From: Betaproteobacteria bacterium
GTDB taxonomy: Bacteria; Pseudomonadota; Gammaproteobacteria; Burkholderiales; SG8-39
Direction of reading: 5' to 3'
Assembly: GCA_029865405.1 (NCBI GenBank)
Contig: JAOUGZ010000036.1
Span: 1 to 12,073 of the forward strand
DNA length: 12,073 nucleotides
Part shown: positions 1 to 6,824 of the stretch, piece after piece
Layout: every line of letters starts with the position of its first letter
How positions within the stretch are numbered: position 1 is the stretch's first letter
Program-made: the position numbers and the translations under genes
The notes under the pieces: generated by a model
Database searches by the model: none
Told to the model about the DNA's origin: nothing
What the model saw: only the letters and a program-made list of their open reading frames with translations

Positions 1-55
1 CGGCGCCCAGCCCTACGAGGCGCTCGAGGAGCTGGTGAAGCGGGCGGGTGGCTGA
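1..55 (+). CDS. 3' end of an upstream gene, possibly a DsbA/FrnE-family thiol oxidoreductase (partial)
   Basis: Only the last 17 codons are present, read from position 2 to a TGA stop at 53-55, ending GAQPYEALEELVKRAGG. The GAQP-x-E-x-(L/F) pattern followed by a short amphipathic helix resembles the C-terminus of FrnE-like DsbA-family proteins, where the phrase 'SGAQP' closes the thioredoxin-like fold. That is recalled family knowledge applied to a very short stretch, so the product name is tentative. The gene converges on the lipoprotein hydrolase with only 13 bases between the two stops and no visible terminator hairpin in that gap. The active site lies outside the window. Confidence 0.45.
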   Translation, partial: GAQPYEALEELVKRAGG

Positions 56-68
56 AGGCGGGCCGCGC

Positions 69-1319
69 CTACAGCAAGCCCTCCTTCCAGATCCCGATCA
101 GCACGAAGCGCGCAACGATCAGGTGCCCGAGCGTGGTCGGGTGCACGCCGTCGGCAAACAGGTAGGTCAGCGCGGCACCGTTTTGCAGCAGCGTCTGCCT
201 TGAGCAGAACAGGCTCGAGCCGCCCTTCTCGAGACCGCCGGTGATGGCCTCGATCTTGGCGGCATCACACGCGGGCACGTTGATTTCGCGCACCAGGTAA
301 AAGTAGGGATTCTGGATGACGCGCGAGAACTCCGTGTGTAAGTCGAGCAACGTCGCCCCCGTCCCGCCGAGCCCCGCAGCAAGCGTGCCATTGAACAGCT
401 GCACCATGCCCGCGATGAGCGGCCGCACGGGCGCCGCCTCGGGTGAATTCCCGAACGGCGTGTCGCTGATCTCCGGCAGATTCAGCACCACGACGCGCGT
501 GGCGCCCTTGCCGATGATGCGCTGCACCTGCCCCGCCAGCTCGAGCGCGGCTTTCTGGACCTCGGCAAGCGCCCCATTCTGTGCCTGGCCCACGCACGGC
601 TGGATCTCGCTGGGGGGGAGCGAGAAACAGGCCGCGACCGCAGCCTGGAATATCCCCAGCTGGAAGAAGATGTCGTTGGCGCCCGCCAGGAGGAATACCA
701 GCTGATCGCGCCTGAAGCGATCGTCGTTGGCGGCGAGGTAGTCGCCGATCTGTTGCGTGACCGGGATCGTCAGCGCTGCGGTACAGCCCGTGGCTTCGAG
801 ATTGCAGCCGATCCCAGGCTGCTGCGACACGCGCGCACCGCCCATTGCATACCCGGTGCCGCCCAGAACCTGGGATACGCCGCCAAACCCCTGCCGGAAG
901 GGCGTCACGCGCGCTCGCAGCAGCACGCCGATCGTCTCTGCCCAGACCGGGCCCGGATTGGTGGTGAACTTGCCGCCGCCAACCTGTGCAATCGTACCGA
1001 CCTTGTACGTGCCGACGTCGCTCAGGCTGTCGCCGAATACGAGCACCTCGCGAGTACGCCGCGCGAAGCCAAGGCCCGCGGCCGGCATCTCGCGCGTCGC
1101 CTCGACCGCCAGGGCGGCCTCCCCTCCGGGGGCCGCGACTTGCGCGGCCGCTTCGAGCCATTCGGTATCCTGCGCGGCCGCCTGCGACGGCGGTTCGCTC
1201 GAGGCCGCGGGCGCGCCGCCATCGCCGCACCCGCCGATGAGTAGCGCCGCAAGCAGTGAGACAAATGCGGCGCCTGCAAACCGCCGCGGCTGAACGCCTT
1301 CCCGGTCTGTCGTTGCCAT
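69..1319 (-). CDS. GDSL/SGNH-family esterase or lipase, predicted lipoprotein
   Basis: This 416-residue protein is a serine hydrolase of the GDSL (SGNH) superfamily, whose members cleave acyl esters or phospholipids outside the cytoplasm. The N-terminus has a charged stretch, a hydrophobic segment (about 14-29) and a lipobox, LIGGC, with Cys31 as the probable lipidated residue. An Ala/Glu-rich linker follows to about residue 88. Block I is FGDSLSD with nucleophile Ser98, the oxyanion glycines are around 160-161, block III is GAND at 213-216, and block V is Asp390/His393 in DGVHPTTLGH. Six cysteines fall in three close pairs: 172/179, 231/242 and 351/372. The ATG is preceded by a purine-rich AGGGGAGG. 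It is transcribed alone, downstream of tRNA-Ser(GCT). Family membership is secure, but the substrate (lipid, phospholipid or other ester) is unknown. Confidence 0.9.
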   Translation of the reverse strand: MATTDREGVQPRRFAGAAFVSLLAALLIGGCGDGGAPAASSEPPSQAAAQDTEWLEAAAQVAAPGGEAALAVEATREMPAAGLGFARRTREVLVFGDSLSDVGTYKVGTIAQVGGGKFTTNPGPVWAETIGVLLRARVTPFRQGFGGVSQVLGGTGYAMGGARVSQQPGIGCNLEATGCTAALTIPVTQQIGDYLAANDDRFRRDQLVFLLAGANDIFFQLGIFQAAVAACFSLPPSEIQPCVGQAQNGALAEVQKAALELAGQVQRIIGKGATRVVVLNLPEISDTPFGNSPEAAPVRPLIAGMVQLFNGTLAAGLGGTGATLLDLHTEFSRVIQNPYFYLVREINVPACDAAKIEAITGGLEKGGSSLFCSRQTLLQNGAALTYLFADGVHPTTLGHLIVARFVLIGIWKEGLL

Positions 1320-1366
1320 GGTCCCCTCCCCTGTGCTCGTGACGCTTGCCCGTCGTTTCGATATCT

Positions 1367-1372
1367 ATTCTA
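1367..1372 (-). promoter_or_regulatory. Possible -10 box for the GDSL lipoprotein gene
   Basis: On the minus strand the 130-base spacer between tRNA-Ser(GCT) and the lipoprotein gene contains TAGAAT, five of six matches to the sigma-70 -10 consensus, about 47 bases before the ATG. No good -35 box sits 16-18 bases upstream, so this is a weak call. The rest of the spacer (1320-1449) shows no hairpin with a T-run, so readthrough from the tRNA/lysC unit is also possible. Confidence 0.3.
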
Positions 1373-1449
1373 GGCGCACGGCTGGCGTTTGGAATACCCC
1401 GATCAAGGGAGGGCGTCGAGGAAGACAGGCTGGGTCTGCAGCTCGGTAC

Positions 1450-1542
1450 TGGCGGAGTGAGAGGGATTCGAACCCTCGATACGGGTTTTGCCCGTATAAC
1501 GCCTTAGCAGGGCGCCCCCTTCGGCCACTCGGGCATCACTCC
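1450..1542 (-). tRNA. tRNA-Ser(GCT)
   Basis: The minus strand folds as a class II tRNA of 93 bases with encoded CCA (1450-1452). The acceptor stem is GGAGTGA pairing with TCACTCC, followed by a G discriminator. The T-arm has the standard GGTTCGAATCC core, and a long variable arm of the serine type pairs ACGGG with CCCGT around a short AAAA loop. The anticodon loop CTGCTAA places anticodon GCT at 1506-1508, reading AGC and AGT serine codons. The 5' end lies 27 bases downstream of the lysC stop, so it is probably processed from the lysC transcript unless it has its own promoter inside lysC. Confidence 0.96.
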
Positions 1543-1569
1543 GCAGGAGGGGGATTGTACCCGCTCCAG

Positions 1570-2826
1570 CTACTTCTGATCGAGCTCGAACGCCTTATGC
1601 AGCACGCGCACCGCGAGCTCGGCGTACTTCTCGTCCACCACCACCGAGATCTTGATCTCCGAGGTGGAGATCATCTGGATGTTGATGCCCTCCTCGGCGA
1701 GCGTGCGGAACATCTGCGCGGCGATGCCCGCGTGCGAGCGCATGCCGACGCCGACGATCGACACCTTCGCCATGCGGTCGTCGCCGGTCACGTCCTTGCA
1801 GCCGATGTGCGGCTTGACCTGGTCCTTCAGGATCTTCATCGCCCGCGGCAGGTCGCCGCGGCTGACGGTGAACGACAGGTCGGTCATGCCGTCGTGGCTC
1901 ACGTTCTGCACGATGACGTCGACGTTGATGTTGGCGTCGGCGATCGGGCCGAGGACCGCGTAGGCGATGCCCGGCTTGTCGGGCACGCTGTGCACGGTGA
2001 TCTTGGCCTCGTCGCGCTGCGCGGCGACGCCGGAGACGAGCGCTTTTTCCATCGCCATATGCGGATCTTCCTCGAAAGTGATGAGCGTGCCGGCGCGGCC
2101 CTCCTCGGCCACCGGCAGCATCGGGTCGGTGAGACTGGACAGCACGCGCGTCGGCACCCGGTACTTGCCGGCGAATTCCACGGAGCGGATCTGCAGCACC
2201 TTGGAGCCGGCGCTCGCCATTTCCAGCATTTCCTCGAACGTGACCGTATGCAGGCGCCGCGCCTCGGGCACGATGCGCGGGTCGGCCGTGAATACGCCGT
2301 CGACGTCGGTAAAGATATGGCACTCCTCGGCCTTGAGCGCCGCGGCAAGCGCCACGGCGGACGTGTCCGAGCCGCCGCGCCCGAGCGTAGTGACGTTGCC
2401 CTCGTCGTCCACGCCCTGGAATCCCGCGACCACCACCACGCGTCCCGCCGCGAGGTCCTTGCGGATGCGCGCCTCGTCGATTTTCGCGATGCGCGCCTTG
2501 TTGTGCGCGCTGTCGGTGCGCACCGCCACCTGCCAGCCGGCGTAGCTGCGCGCCGGCGTGCCGCATTCGATCAGCGCCATCGCCACCAGGCCGGCGCTCA
2601 CCTGCTCGCCGGTCGCCGCCACCACGTCGAGCTCGCGCGGATCGGGATGCGCCTGCATTTCGGCCGCCAGGGCAAGCAGGCGGTTGGTCTCGCCGGCCAT
2701 CGCCGAGGTCACGACGACGATGTCGTGGCCGGCGCGCTTCCACTTGACGACGCGCTGCGCGACGTTGCGGATGCGCTCCGCCGAGCCGACCGAGGTGCCG
2801 CCGAATTTCTGTACGATGAGCGCCAT
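1570..2826 (-). CDS. lysC: Aspartate kinase (monofunctional, two ACT domains)
   Basis: The 418-residue enzyme phosphorylates L-aspartate with ATP, the committed step to lysine, threonine, methionine and diaminopimelate. The kinase domain carries KFGGTSV (Lys7 to Val13), [11 protein letters not shown] (38-48) and GRGGSDTSA (149-157). Two regulatory ACT domains follow, at roughly 264-335 and 354-418, with the QNVS and [10 protein letters not shown] segments that bind feedback amino acids in this class. I chose the ATG at 2826 because [13 protein letters not shown] is the standard family start; the frame stays open to a TTG at 2862, but that would add 12 residues unlike the family. Upstream is only a weak GGACC ribosome site. 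An internal ATG at codon 257 has its own good Shine-Dalgarno (listed separately). The gene lies between two serine tRNA genes on the same strand. Confidence 0.97.
   Translation of the reverse strand: MALIVQKFGGTSVGSAERIRNVAQRVVKWKRAGHDIVVVTSAMAGETNRLLALAAEMQAHPDPRELDVVAATGEQVSAGLVAMALIECGTPARSYAGWQVAVRTDSAHNKARIAKIDEARIRKDLAAGRVVVVAGFQGVDDEGNVTTLGRGGSDTSAVALAAALKAEECHIFTDVDGVFTADPRIVPEARRLHTVTFEEMLEMASAGSKVLQIRSVEFAGKYRVPTRVLSSLTDPMLPVAEEGRAGTLITFEEDPHMAMEKALVSGVAAQRDEAKITVHSVPDKPGIAYAVLGPIADANINVDVIVQNVSHDGMTDLSFTVSRGDLPRAMKILKDQVKPHIGCKDVTGDDRMAKVSIVGVGMRSHAGIAAQMFRTLAEEGINIQMISTSEIKISVVVDEKYAELAVRVLHKAFELDQK
2056..2073 (-). promoter_or_regulatory. Internal ribosome site and in-frame ATG within lysC (possible regulatory-subunit start)
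   Basis: On the minus strand GAGGAAG (2067-2073) is followed after 8 bases by an in-frame ATG (2056-2058) at lysC codon 257, with another ATG at codon 259. Translation from here would give a 162-residue protein made only of the two ACT domains. In Bacillus and Corynebacterium a beta subunit of aspartate kinase is produced by internal initiation at the equivalent place, just before the first ACT domain. The spacing and strength of the site are seen directly; its use here is inferred. The codons for Glu-Glu naturally read GAGGAA, so chance is a real alternative. Confidence 0.45.
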
Positions 2827-2878
2827 GGAAAGGTCCGCGATTCTAGCCGAAAAGCCAGACAATTCCTGAGCTTGCGTA

Positions 2879-2968
2879 TGGCGGAAGGGGAGGGATTCGA
2901 ACCCCCGAGGACCGTGAGGCCCTTCCGGTTTTCAAGACCGGCGCATTCGACCGCTCTGCCACCCTTCC
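2879..2968 (-). tRNA. tRNA-Ser(TGA)
   Basis: The minus strand encodes a 90-base class II tRNA with CCA (2879-2881). The acceptor stem is GGAAGGG pairing with CCCTTCC, with a G discriminator. The anticodon stem CCGGT/ACCGG closes the loop CTTGAAA, giving anticodon TGA at 2932-2934, which reads UCA and related UCN serine codons. The variable arm is long, as expected for serine, and the T-loop is the standard TTCGAAT. It sits 52 bases upstream of lysC on the same strand and about 20 bases downstream of the predicted transcription start, so it probably heads a tRNA-lysC-tRNA transcript. Confidence 0.96.
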
Positions 2969-2995
2969 GTATTGAAAACGCCCACCGGCGACCCC

Positions 2996-3001
2996 ATTTT
3001 A
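2996..3001 (-). promoter_or_regulatory. Probable -10 box for tRNA-Ser(TGA)-lysC
   Basis: The minus strand reads TAAAAT here, five of six matches to the sigma-70 -10 consensus. Transcription would start near 2989, about 21 bases ahead of the mature tRNA 5' end, a normal leader length. The -35 region is poor (AAGTTT at 17-base spacing). This is the only A/T-rich patch upstream of the tRNA, which supports the placement. Confidence 0.45.
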
Positions 3002-3015
3002 CCTGTCGCAAGGCG

Positions 3016-3043
3016 TTGAAACTTTGCGTTTGTTTGGTAGTCT
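3016..3043 (+). promoter_or_regulatory. Weak candidate promoter for yccA
   Basis: TTGAAA at 3016-3021 (four or five matches to the -35 consensus) is separated by 16 bases from TAGTCT at 3038-3043, which matches the -10 box only at three positions. A start near 3050 would leave a leader of about 24 bases. The region faces the divergent tRNA/lysC promoter, and the two -35 regions would overlap around 3014-3024. It is the best candidate in the spacer but not a strong one. Confidence 0.3.
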
Positions 3044-3061
3044 TAGCCTAGTCTGCAACCC

Positions 3062-3067
3062 AGGAGG
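3062..3067 (+). promoter_or_regulatory. Strong ribosome binding site of yccA
   Basis: AGGAGG is a full anti-Shine-Dalgarno match, placed 6 bases before the ATG at 3074. It fixes the yccA start and is the best ribosome site in the window. Confidence 0.85.
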
Positions 3068-3073
3068 AAACGG

Positions 3074-3799
3074 ATGCAACCTGAACTGAAGCCGATCCCG
3101 ACCAACGAACGCAGTCCCGGGCGCGGCAGCGCGCCTTACACGGCGGACGTCGTATCGGCCGGCGCGCAGAAAGTCCTGCGCAACACCTACCTGCTGCTCG
3201 CCCTGACCATGGTGCCGACCGTGATCGGCGCCTACATCGGCATGGCGACCAGCGGCGTCATCATGTCGAGCCCGATCATCAGCACCGTGGTGATGCTGGC
3301 GGCCGTCATCGGCCTGCAGTTCGGCATCGCCGCCAACCGCAACAGCGGCATCGGCGTGGCGCTGCTCCTGCTCATGACCGGCCTGCTCGGCTGGTGGCTG
3401 GGGCCGATCCTGAACGTCGCGCTGTCGCTGAAGAACGGCATGGCGCTGGTCGGCTACGCCGCCGTGGGCACCGGCGCGATCTTCGCCGCGATGGGCGCGA
3501 TCGCCATGACGACGAAGCGCGACTTCAGCTTCATGGGCAAGTTCCTGTTCGTCGGCATGCTCGCCCTGCTGGCGGCGATGCTCGCCAACATGTTCCTGCA
3601 GATCCCGGCGCTGGCGCTCACCATCTCGACGCTGGTGATCGTGGTGTTCTCGCTGTTCCTGCTGTACGACCTGCAGCGCATCATCCGCGGGGGCGAGACC
3701 AACTACGTGATGGCGACCACGGGCGTGTACATGAGCCTGTTCAACATCTTCGCCAACCTGCTGCACCTGCTGATGGCGCTGGGGGGCGAGCGCGACTGA
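3074..3799 (+). CDS. yccA: YccA-like Bax inhibitor-1 family inner-membrane protein
   Basis: The 241-residue protein belongs to the Bax-inhibitor-1/TMBIM family and matches the E. coli YccA branch closely. Shared stretches include KVLRNTYLLLALT (34-46), LGPILN (109-114), TTKRDFSFMGKFL (146-158), ANMFLQIPAL (171-180) and GGETNYV (206-212). A soluble, proline-rich N-terminus of about 35 residues precedes seven predicted helices, near 37-57, 66-86, 93-113, 122-145, 154-173, 178-198 and 213-236. Asp199 in YDLQRII marks the family's acidic position near the end of helix 6. In E. coli, YccA is a substrate and modulator of the membrane protease FtsH; that role is inferred here. The gene stands alone with its own ribosome site and terminator, converging on rlmD. 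The symbol follows similarity recalled from E. coli. Confidence 0.9.
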   Translation: MQPELKPIPTNERSPGRGSAPYTADVVSAGAQKVLRNTYLLLALTMVPTVIGAYIGMATSGVIMSSPIISTVVMLAAVIGLQFGIAANRNSGIGVALLLLMTGLLGWWLGPILNVALSLKNGMALVGYAAVGTGAIFAAMGAIAMTTKRDFSFMGKFLFVGMLALLAAMLANMFLQIPALALTISTLVIVVFSLFLLYDLQRIIRGGETNYVMATTGVYMSLFNIFANLLHLLMALGGERD

Positions 3800-3821
3800 A
3801 CGTTCGTTTCAGGAAGGATCC

Positions 3822-3850
3822 AAGGGCGCCGCGAGGCGCCCTTTGTTTTT
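3822..3850 (+). terminator. Intrinsic terminator of yccA
   Basis: A perfect 9-bp stem AAGGGCGCC/GGCGCCCTT closes a GCGA tetraloop and is followed by TTTGTTTTT, reaching to the base before the rlmD stop codon. It begins 22 bases after the yccA stop. On the minus strand the hairpin follows the rlmD stop but is succeeded by GGATCC rather than a T-run, so it acts as a classical terminator only for yccA. Confidence 0.9.
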
Positions 3851-5134
3851 CTAGCGCTCGAACAGCGCCATCGACTCCACGTGCGCGGTATGCGGAAACA
3901 TGTTCACCACCCCCGCCGCCGCGAGGCGAAAGCCCTTGGTGTTGACCAGCACGCCGGCGTCGCGCGCGAGCGTCGCCGCGTCGCAGCTCACGTAGAGCAG
4001 GCGCCGCGGCCAGGCCTCCGGCAGCGCCTTCATGACCTCCATCGCGCCCTCGCGCGGCGGATCGACCAGCAGCTTGTCGAAGGCGCCCCAGGGCGCGAGG
4101 TTGGGCTCGAACAGGTTCGCCGCCTCGAACTGCGCCGTGAGGCCGTTGGCGAGCGCATTGGCGCGAGCGCGCTCGACCAGCGCCTTCGCGCCCTCGAGCC
4201 CGATCACCTGCGCCCCGCGCGTGGCCAGCGGCAGCGAGAAGTTGCCCAGGCCGCAGAACAGGTCGCCGATGCGCTCCCCGGGCTGCGGGTCGAGCAGGCG
4301 CACCGCGCGCGACACCAGCAGCCGGTTCACCGCATGGTTGACCTGGGTGAAATCGGTGGGCTGGAAGGCGATGCGCAGGCCGAACTCGGGCAGCGCGTAG
4401 AACAGCTCGGGGGCGGGCAGCGGATGGAACGGCGCCGCGGTGTCCGGCCCGCGCGGCTGCAGCCACACCTGCACCCTTGACGCCTCGGCAAAGGCGCGCA
4501 GCAGCGCGAGGTCGGCGTCACTGAAGGGCTGCAGGTGCCGGAACACCAGCACCACCGTCTCGTCCCCCACCGCCACCTCGATCTGCGGCACGCGCTCGCG
4601 GATCGAGAACTGGCCGATCAGTTCGCGTAGCCTGGGGATCAGCGCCGAGACGTGCGCCGGCAGCACCAGGCAGCTCTGCATGTCGGCGACGAACGTGGAG
4701 CGGCGCTCGCGAAAGCCCACCATCGCCCCGCCCTTCTTCTCGACGTAGCGCACCGAGAGCCGCGCGCGCCGGCGATAGCCCCACTCCTCGCCGTAGATCG
4801 GCGCGAGCATCGATTCCGGCTTTACCTTGCCGATGCGCTCGAAGCAGTCTTCCAGCCAGCGCTGCTTGGCCGCGACCTGGGTGCGCGCGTCGGCGTGCTG
4901 GATGGCGCAACCGCCGCAGCTCTCATACCAGGGGCAGGGCGGCGTGCGGCGGCCGTGCGATGCCTTGTGCACGGCCACGGTGCGCGCGGTGTCGAACTTG
5001 GGCTTCGAGCGCAGCACCTGGGCGTCGACGGTCTCGCCGCCGAGCGCGCCCTCGACGAACACGACCTTGCCCTCGGCGTTGCGCGCGATGCCGTGGCCGC
5101 CGGCATCGAGCGCGTAGACGTCTAGGCGGACCAA
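3851..5134 (-). CDS. rlmD: 23S rRNA (uracil-5-)-methyltransferase RlmD
   Basis: The protein, 427 residues from the chosen start, methylates C5 of a uracil in 23S rRNA (U1939 in E. coli) using S-adenosylmethionine. A TRAM-like RNA-binding domain covers about 1-55. Iron-sulphur ligands are Cys67, Cys73 and Cys76 ([10 protein letters not shown]) plus Cys155. The methyltransferase core has [10 protein letters not shown] (257-266), the SAM motif DLFCGLGNF (291-299), catalytic Cys384 in [12 protein letters not shown] and the base Glu420 near the C-terminus. The frame stays open upstream to 5335, but that part is only the exonuclease gene read in another frame. No ATG or GTG lies between 5146 and the TRAM domain, so a TTG at 5134 is the best start, overlapping the exonuclease stop by 13 bases and without a clear ribosome site. 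It is the last gene of the minus-strand run. Confidence 0.93.
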   Translation of the reverse strand: MVRLDVYALDAGGHGIARNAEGKVVFVEGALGGETVDAQVLRSKPKFDTARTVAVHKASHGRRTPPCPWYESCGGCAIQHADARTQVAAKQRWLEDCFERIGKVKPESMLAPIYGEEWGYRRRARLSVRYVEKKGGAMVGFRERRSTFVADMQSCLVLPAHVSALIPRLRELIGQFSIRERVPQIEVAVGDETVVLVFRHLQPFSDADLALLRAFAEASRVQVWLQPRGPDTAAPFHPLPAPELFYALPEFGLRIAFQPTDFTQVNHAVNRLLVSRAVRLLDPQPGERIGDLFCGLGNFSLPLATRGAQVIGLEGAKALVERARANALANGLTAQFEAANLFEPNLAPWGAFDKLLVDPPREGAMEVMKALPEAWPRRLLYVSCDAATLARDAGVLVNTKGFRLAAAGVVNMFPHTAHVESMALFER

Positions 5135-5898
5135 CGGGAGAGAAACTCGCGCCAGTGCGCGCCTTGCAGCTTCCCGAGCGCGCCGCGCAGCAGCGCGCAC
5201 TCCTTGGCGTACTGCGCCTCGGTGAGCGCCCCGCGCAGCTTCTGAAAGCGCAGGTAAAGCAGGTACGTGTTGGCGGTGTCGGCCTCGCAGTAGTCGCGGA
5301 TCTCGGCCATGCGCCCCTCGAGGTAGGCGGGCCACACCTGGGCGCCGCCGACGCCGATCTTGCCCGGCAGGCCGGCGAGCTGCGCCACGTCGTCGAGCGG
5401 CGCGTTGTTGCGCGGCTGGTACATGGCGAGCACGTCCATCAGGTCGAGGTGGCGCGCATGGTAGCGGCCGACGTAGCTGTTGAAGCGGAAGTCGCGGTCG
5501 TCCTCGCCCTGGTCCCAGAACTTCGGGGCCGCGACGCCGTGGATGAGCGCGCGGTAATTGAGCACCGGCAGGTCGAAGCCGCCGCCGTTCCAGGACACGA
5601 GCTGCGGCACCAGCTTCTCGATGCCGTCGAAGAAGCGCTGGATCGCCTCCTTCTCGGGGGTCTCGGGCTCGCCGATCGAGAACACCTTGATGCTGTCGGC
5701 CTCGCGCAGCACGCAGGAGATCACGGCGACGCGCTGCAGCTGCGGGCCGAGAAAGTCGTTCCCGGTCTGCGTGCGCCGCTTCTGGAACGCGATCTCGGCC
5801 ACCTCGCGATCGGGCAGCGACGCCGGCAGCTCGTGCAGGCGCCGGATGCCCGCGACATCGGGGACGGTTTCGATATCGAAGGCTAGAATCGGCGTCAC
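5122..5898 (-). CDS. PolB-like 3'-5' exonuclease (DEDDy family)
   Basis: This 258-residue protein matches the bacterial family of stand-alone exonucleases related to the proofreading domain of B-family DNA polymerases. Exo I is FDIET with metal ligands Asp8 and Glu10, Exo II is [10 protein letters not shown] with Asn104 and Asp109, and Exo III is YCEAD with Tyr203 and Asp207, so all catalytic residues of a DEDDy nuclease are present. There is no polymerase domain. The GTG at 5898 is chosen because [10 protein letters not shown] gives the usual short lead into Exo I; the frame runs further upstream only as a shadow of cysM. No Shine-Dalgarno is visible, and a palindrome lies just upstream. The stop overlaps the rlmD start. 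Its physiological substrate (DNA repair intermediates or RNA) is not established for the family. Confidence 0.9.
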   Translation of the reverse strand: MTPILAFDIETVPDVAGIRRLHELPASLPDREVAEIAFQKRRTQTGNDFLGPQLQRVAVISCVLREADSIKVFSIGEPETPEKEAIQRFFDGIEKLVPQLVSWNGGGFDLPVLNYRALIHGVAAPKFWDQGEDDRDFRFNSYVGRYHARHLDLMDVLAMYQPRNNAPLDDVAQLAGLPGKIGVGGAQVWPAYLEGRMAEIRDYCEADTANTYLLYLRFQKLRGALTEAQYAKECALLRGALGKLQGAHWREFLSRWSA

Positions 5899-5905
5899 AC
5901 GCAGC

Positions 5906-5926
5906 AAATGGTGACTGTCACCATTT
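5906..5926. repeat. Perfect 21-base palindrome at the cysM/exonuclease junction
   Basis: Arms AAATGGTGAC and GTCACCATTT flank a single central T, a perfect 10-bp inverted repeat. It overlaps two bases of the cysM TAA stop (5925-5927) and ends 7 bases before the exonuclease GTG. It is A/T-richer than its surroundings. It has no T-run and too small a loop for a typical terminator. It could be an operator for a dimeric regulator, a transcript processing hairpin, or a copy of a short interspersed repeat; GGTGAC-type palindromes are, in my recollection, found in repeats linked to IS200-like (REP-associated) transposases. Confidence 0.85.
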
Positions 5927-6824
5927 AGTCCGGAAACACGCCGGTGGACAGGTAGCGGTCGCCGCGGTCGCAGATGATGGTGACGATGACCGCGTTCTTC
6001 AGCTCCGCGGCGATGCGCAGCGCCACCGCCGTGGCGCCGCCCGAAGAGATGCCGGCGAAGATGCCCTCCTCGCGCGCCAGGCGCCGCGCCATCTCCTCGG
6101 CGTCGGCCTGGCTCACGTATTCCAGCCGGTCGACGCGCGCCTTGTCGTAGATCTTCGGCAGGTAGGCGTCGGGCCACTTGCGGATGCCGGGAATCTGCGA
6201 GCCCTCCTCGGGCTGGCAGCCGACGATCTGGATCTTCGCATTCTTCTCCTTGAAGAACCGCGAGCAGCCCATGATGGTGCCGGTGGTGCCCATCGAGGAG
6301 ACGAAGTGCGTGATCCTGCCTTCGGTGTCGCGCCAGATCTCGGGCCCGGTGGTTTCGTAGTGCGCGAGCGGATTGTCCGGGTTGGCGAACTGGTCGAGCA
6401 TGATGCCCTTGCCCTCGCGCACCATCTTCTCGGCGAGGTCGCGCGCGGTTTCCATGCCGCCCTTCTGCGGCGTGAGGATGATCTCCGCGCCGTAGGCGCG
6501 CATCGTCTGGCGCCGCTCCACCGACAGGTGCTCGGGCATGATGAGGATCATGCGAAAGCCGCGGATCGCGGCGGCCATGGCGAGCGCGATGCCCGTATTG
6601 CCGGAGGTGGGTTCGATCAGCACGTCGCCCTTCCTGATCGTGCCGCGCTCCTCGGCGCGCCGCACCATGGAGATCGCCGGCCGGTCCTTGACCGAGCCCG
6701 CCGGGTTGTTGCCTTCCAGCTTGGCGAGGATCACGTTGCCGCTGCGCCGGTTGCCCTCGCCCGGCAGCCGCTGCAGGCGCGCGAGCGGGGTGTCGCCGAT
6801 GAAGTCTTCGATCGTGCGCTTCAC
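5925..6824 (-). CDS. cysM: Cysteine synthase B (O-acetylserine sulfhydrylase, CysM type)
   Basis: The 299-residue pyridoxal-phosphate enzyme makes cysteine from O-acetylserine with sulfide, and in the CysM class also S-sulfocysteine from thiosulfate. The PLP lysine is Lys46 in NPAGSVKDR, the substrate loop TSGNTG is at 73-78, the phosphate loop GTTGT at 179-183, and SSGG near 257-260 contributes to the cofactor ring contact. The segment [16 protein letters not shown] (202-217) separates CysM from CysK. The start is a GTG at 6824, overlapping the hldD stop as GTGA, which supports translational coupling. The C-terminus ends VFPD and the stop falls inside the junction palindrome. Its place behind LPS genes is a conserved neighbourhood rather than an obvious pathway link. 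Confidence 0.95.
   Translation of the reverse strand: MKRTIEDFIGDTPLARLQRLPGEGNRRSGNVILAKLEGNNPAGSVKDRPAISMVRRAEERGTIRKGDVLIEPTSGNTGIALAMAAAIRGFRMILIMPEHLSVERRQTMRAYGAEIILTPQKGGMETARDLAEKMVREGKGIMLDQFANPDNPLAHYETTGPEIWRDTEGRITHFVSSMGTTGTIMGCSRFFKEKNAKIQIVGCQPEEGSQIPGIRKWPDAYLPKIYDKARVDRLEYVSQADAEEMARRLAREEGIFAGISSGGATAVALRIAAELKNAVIVTIICDRGDRYLSTGVFPD

Noticed and set aside
1318..3051. Long plus-strand open frame (577 codons) across lysC and both tRNAs
   Set aside because: It is antisense to lysC and runs through both tRNA genes; the translation is His/Arg/Ala/Asp-rich low-complexity sequence typical of the shadow of a GC-rich gene.
3038..3054. TAGTCT direct repeat spaced by 5 bases upstream of yccA
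   Set aside because: Two 6-base copies are too short to distinguish from chance, and the second lies too close to the ribosome site to be a -10 box.
3822..3850. The yccA terminator as a bidirectional terminator for rlmD
   Set aside because: On the minus strand the stem is followed by GGATCC, not a T-run, so intrinsic termination in that direction is not supported.
5135..5335. Upstream extension of the rlmD frame to an ATG at 5335
   Set aside because: The added 67 residues are an Arg/Ala-rich shadow of the exonuclease and precede a complete TRAM domain.
5899..6177. Upstream extension of the exonuclease frame
   Set aside because: These codons overlap cysM in another frame and give Arg/Gly/His-rich sequence unlike the family; the GTG at 5898 gives the normal N-terminus.
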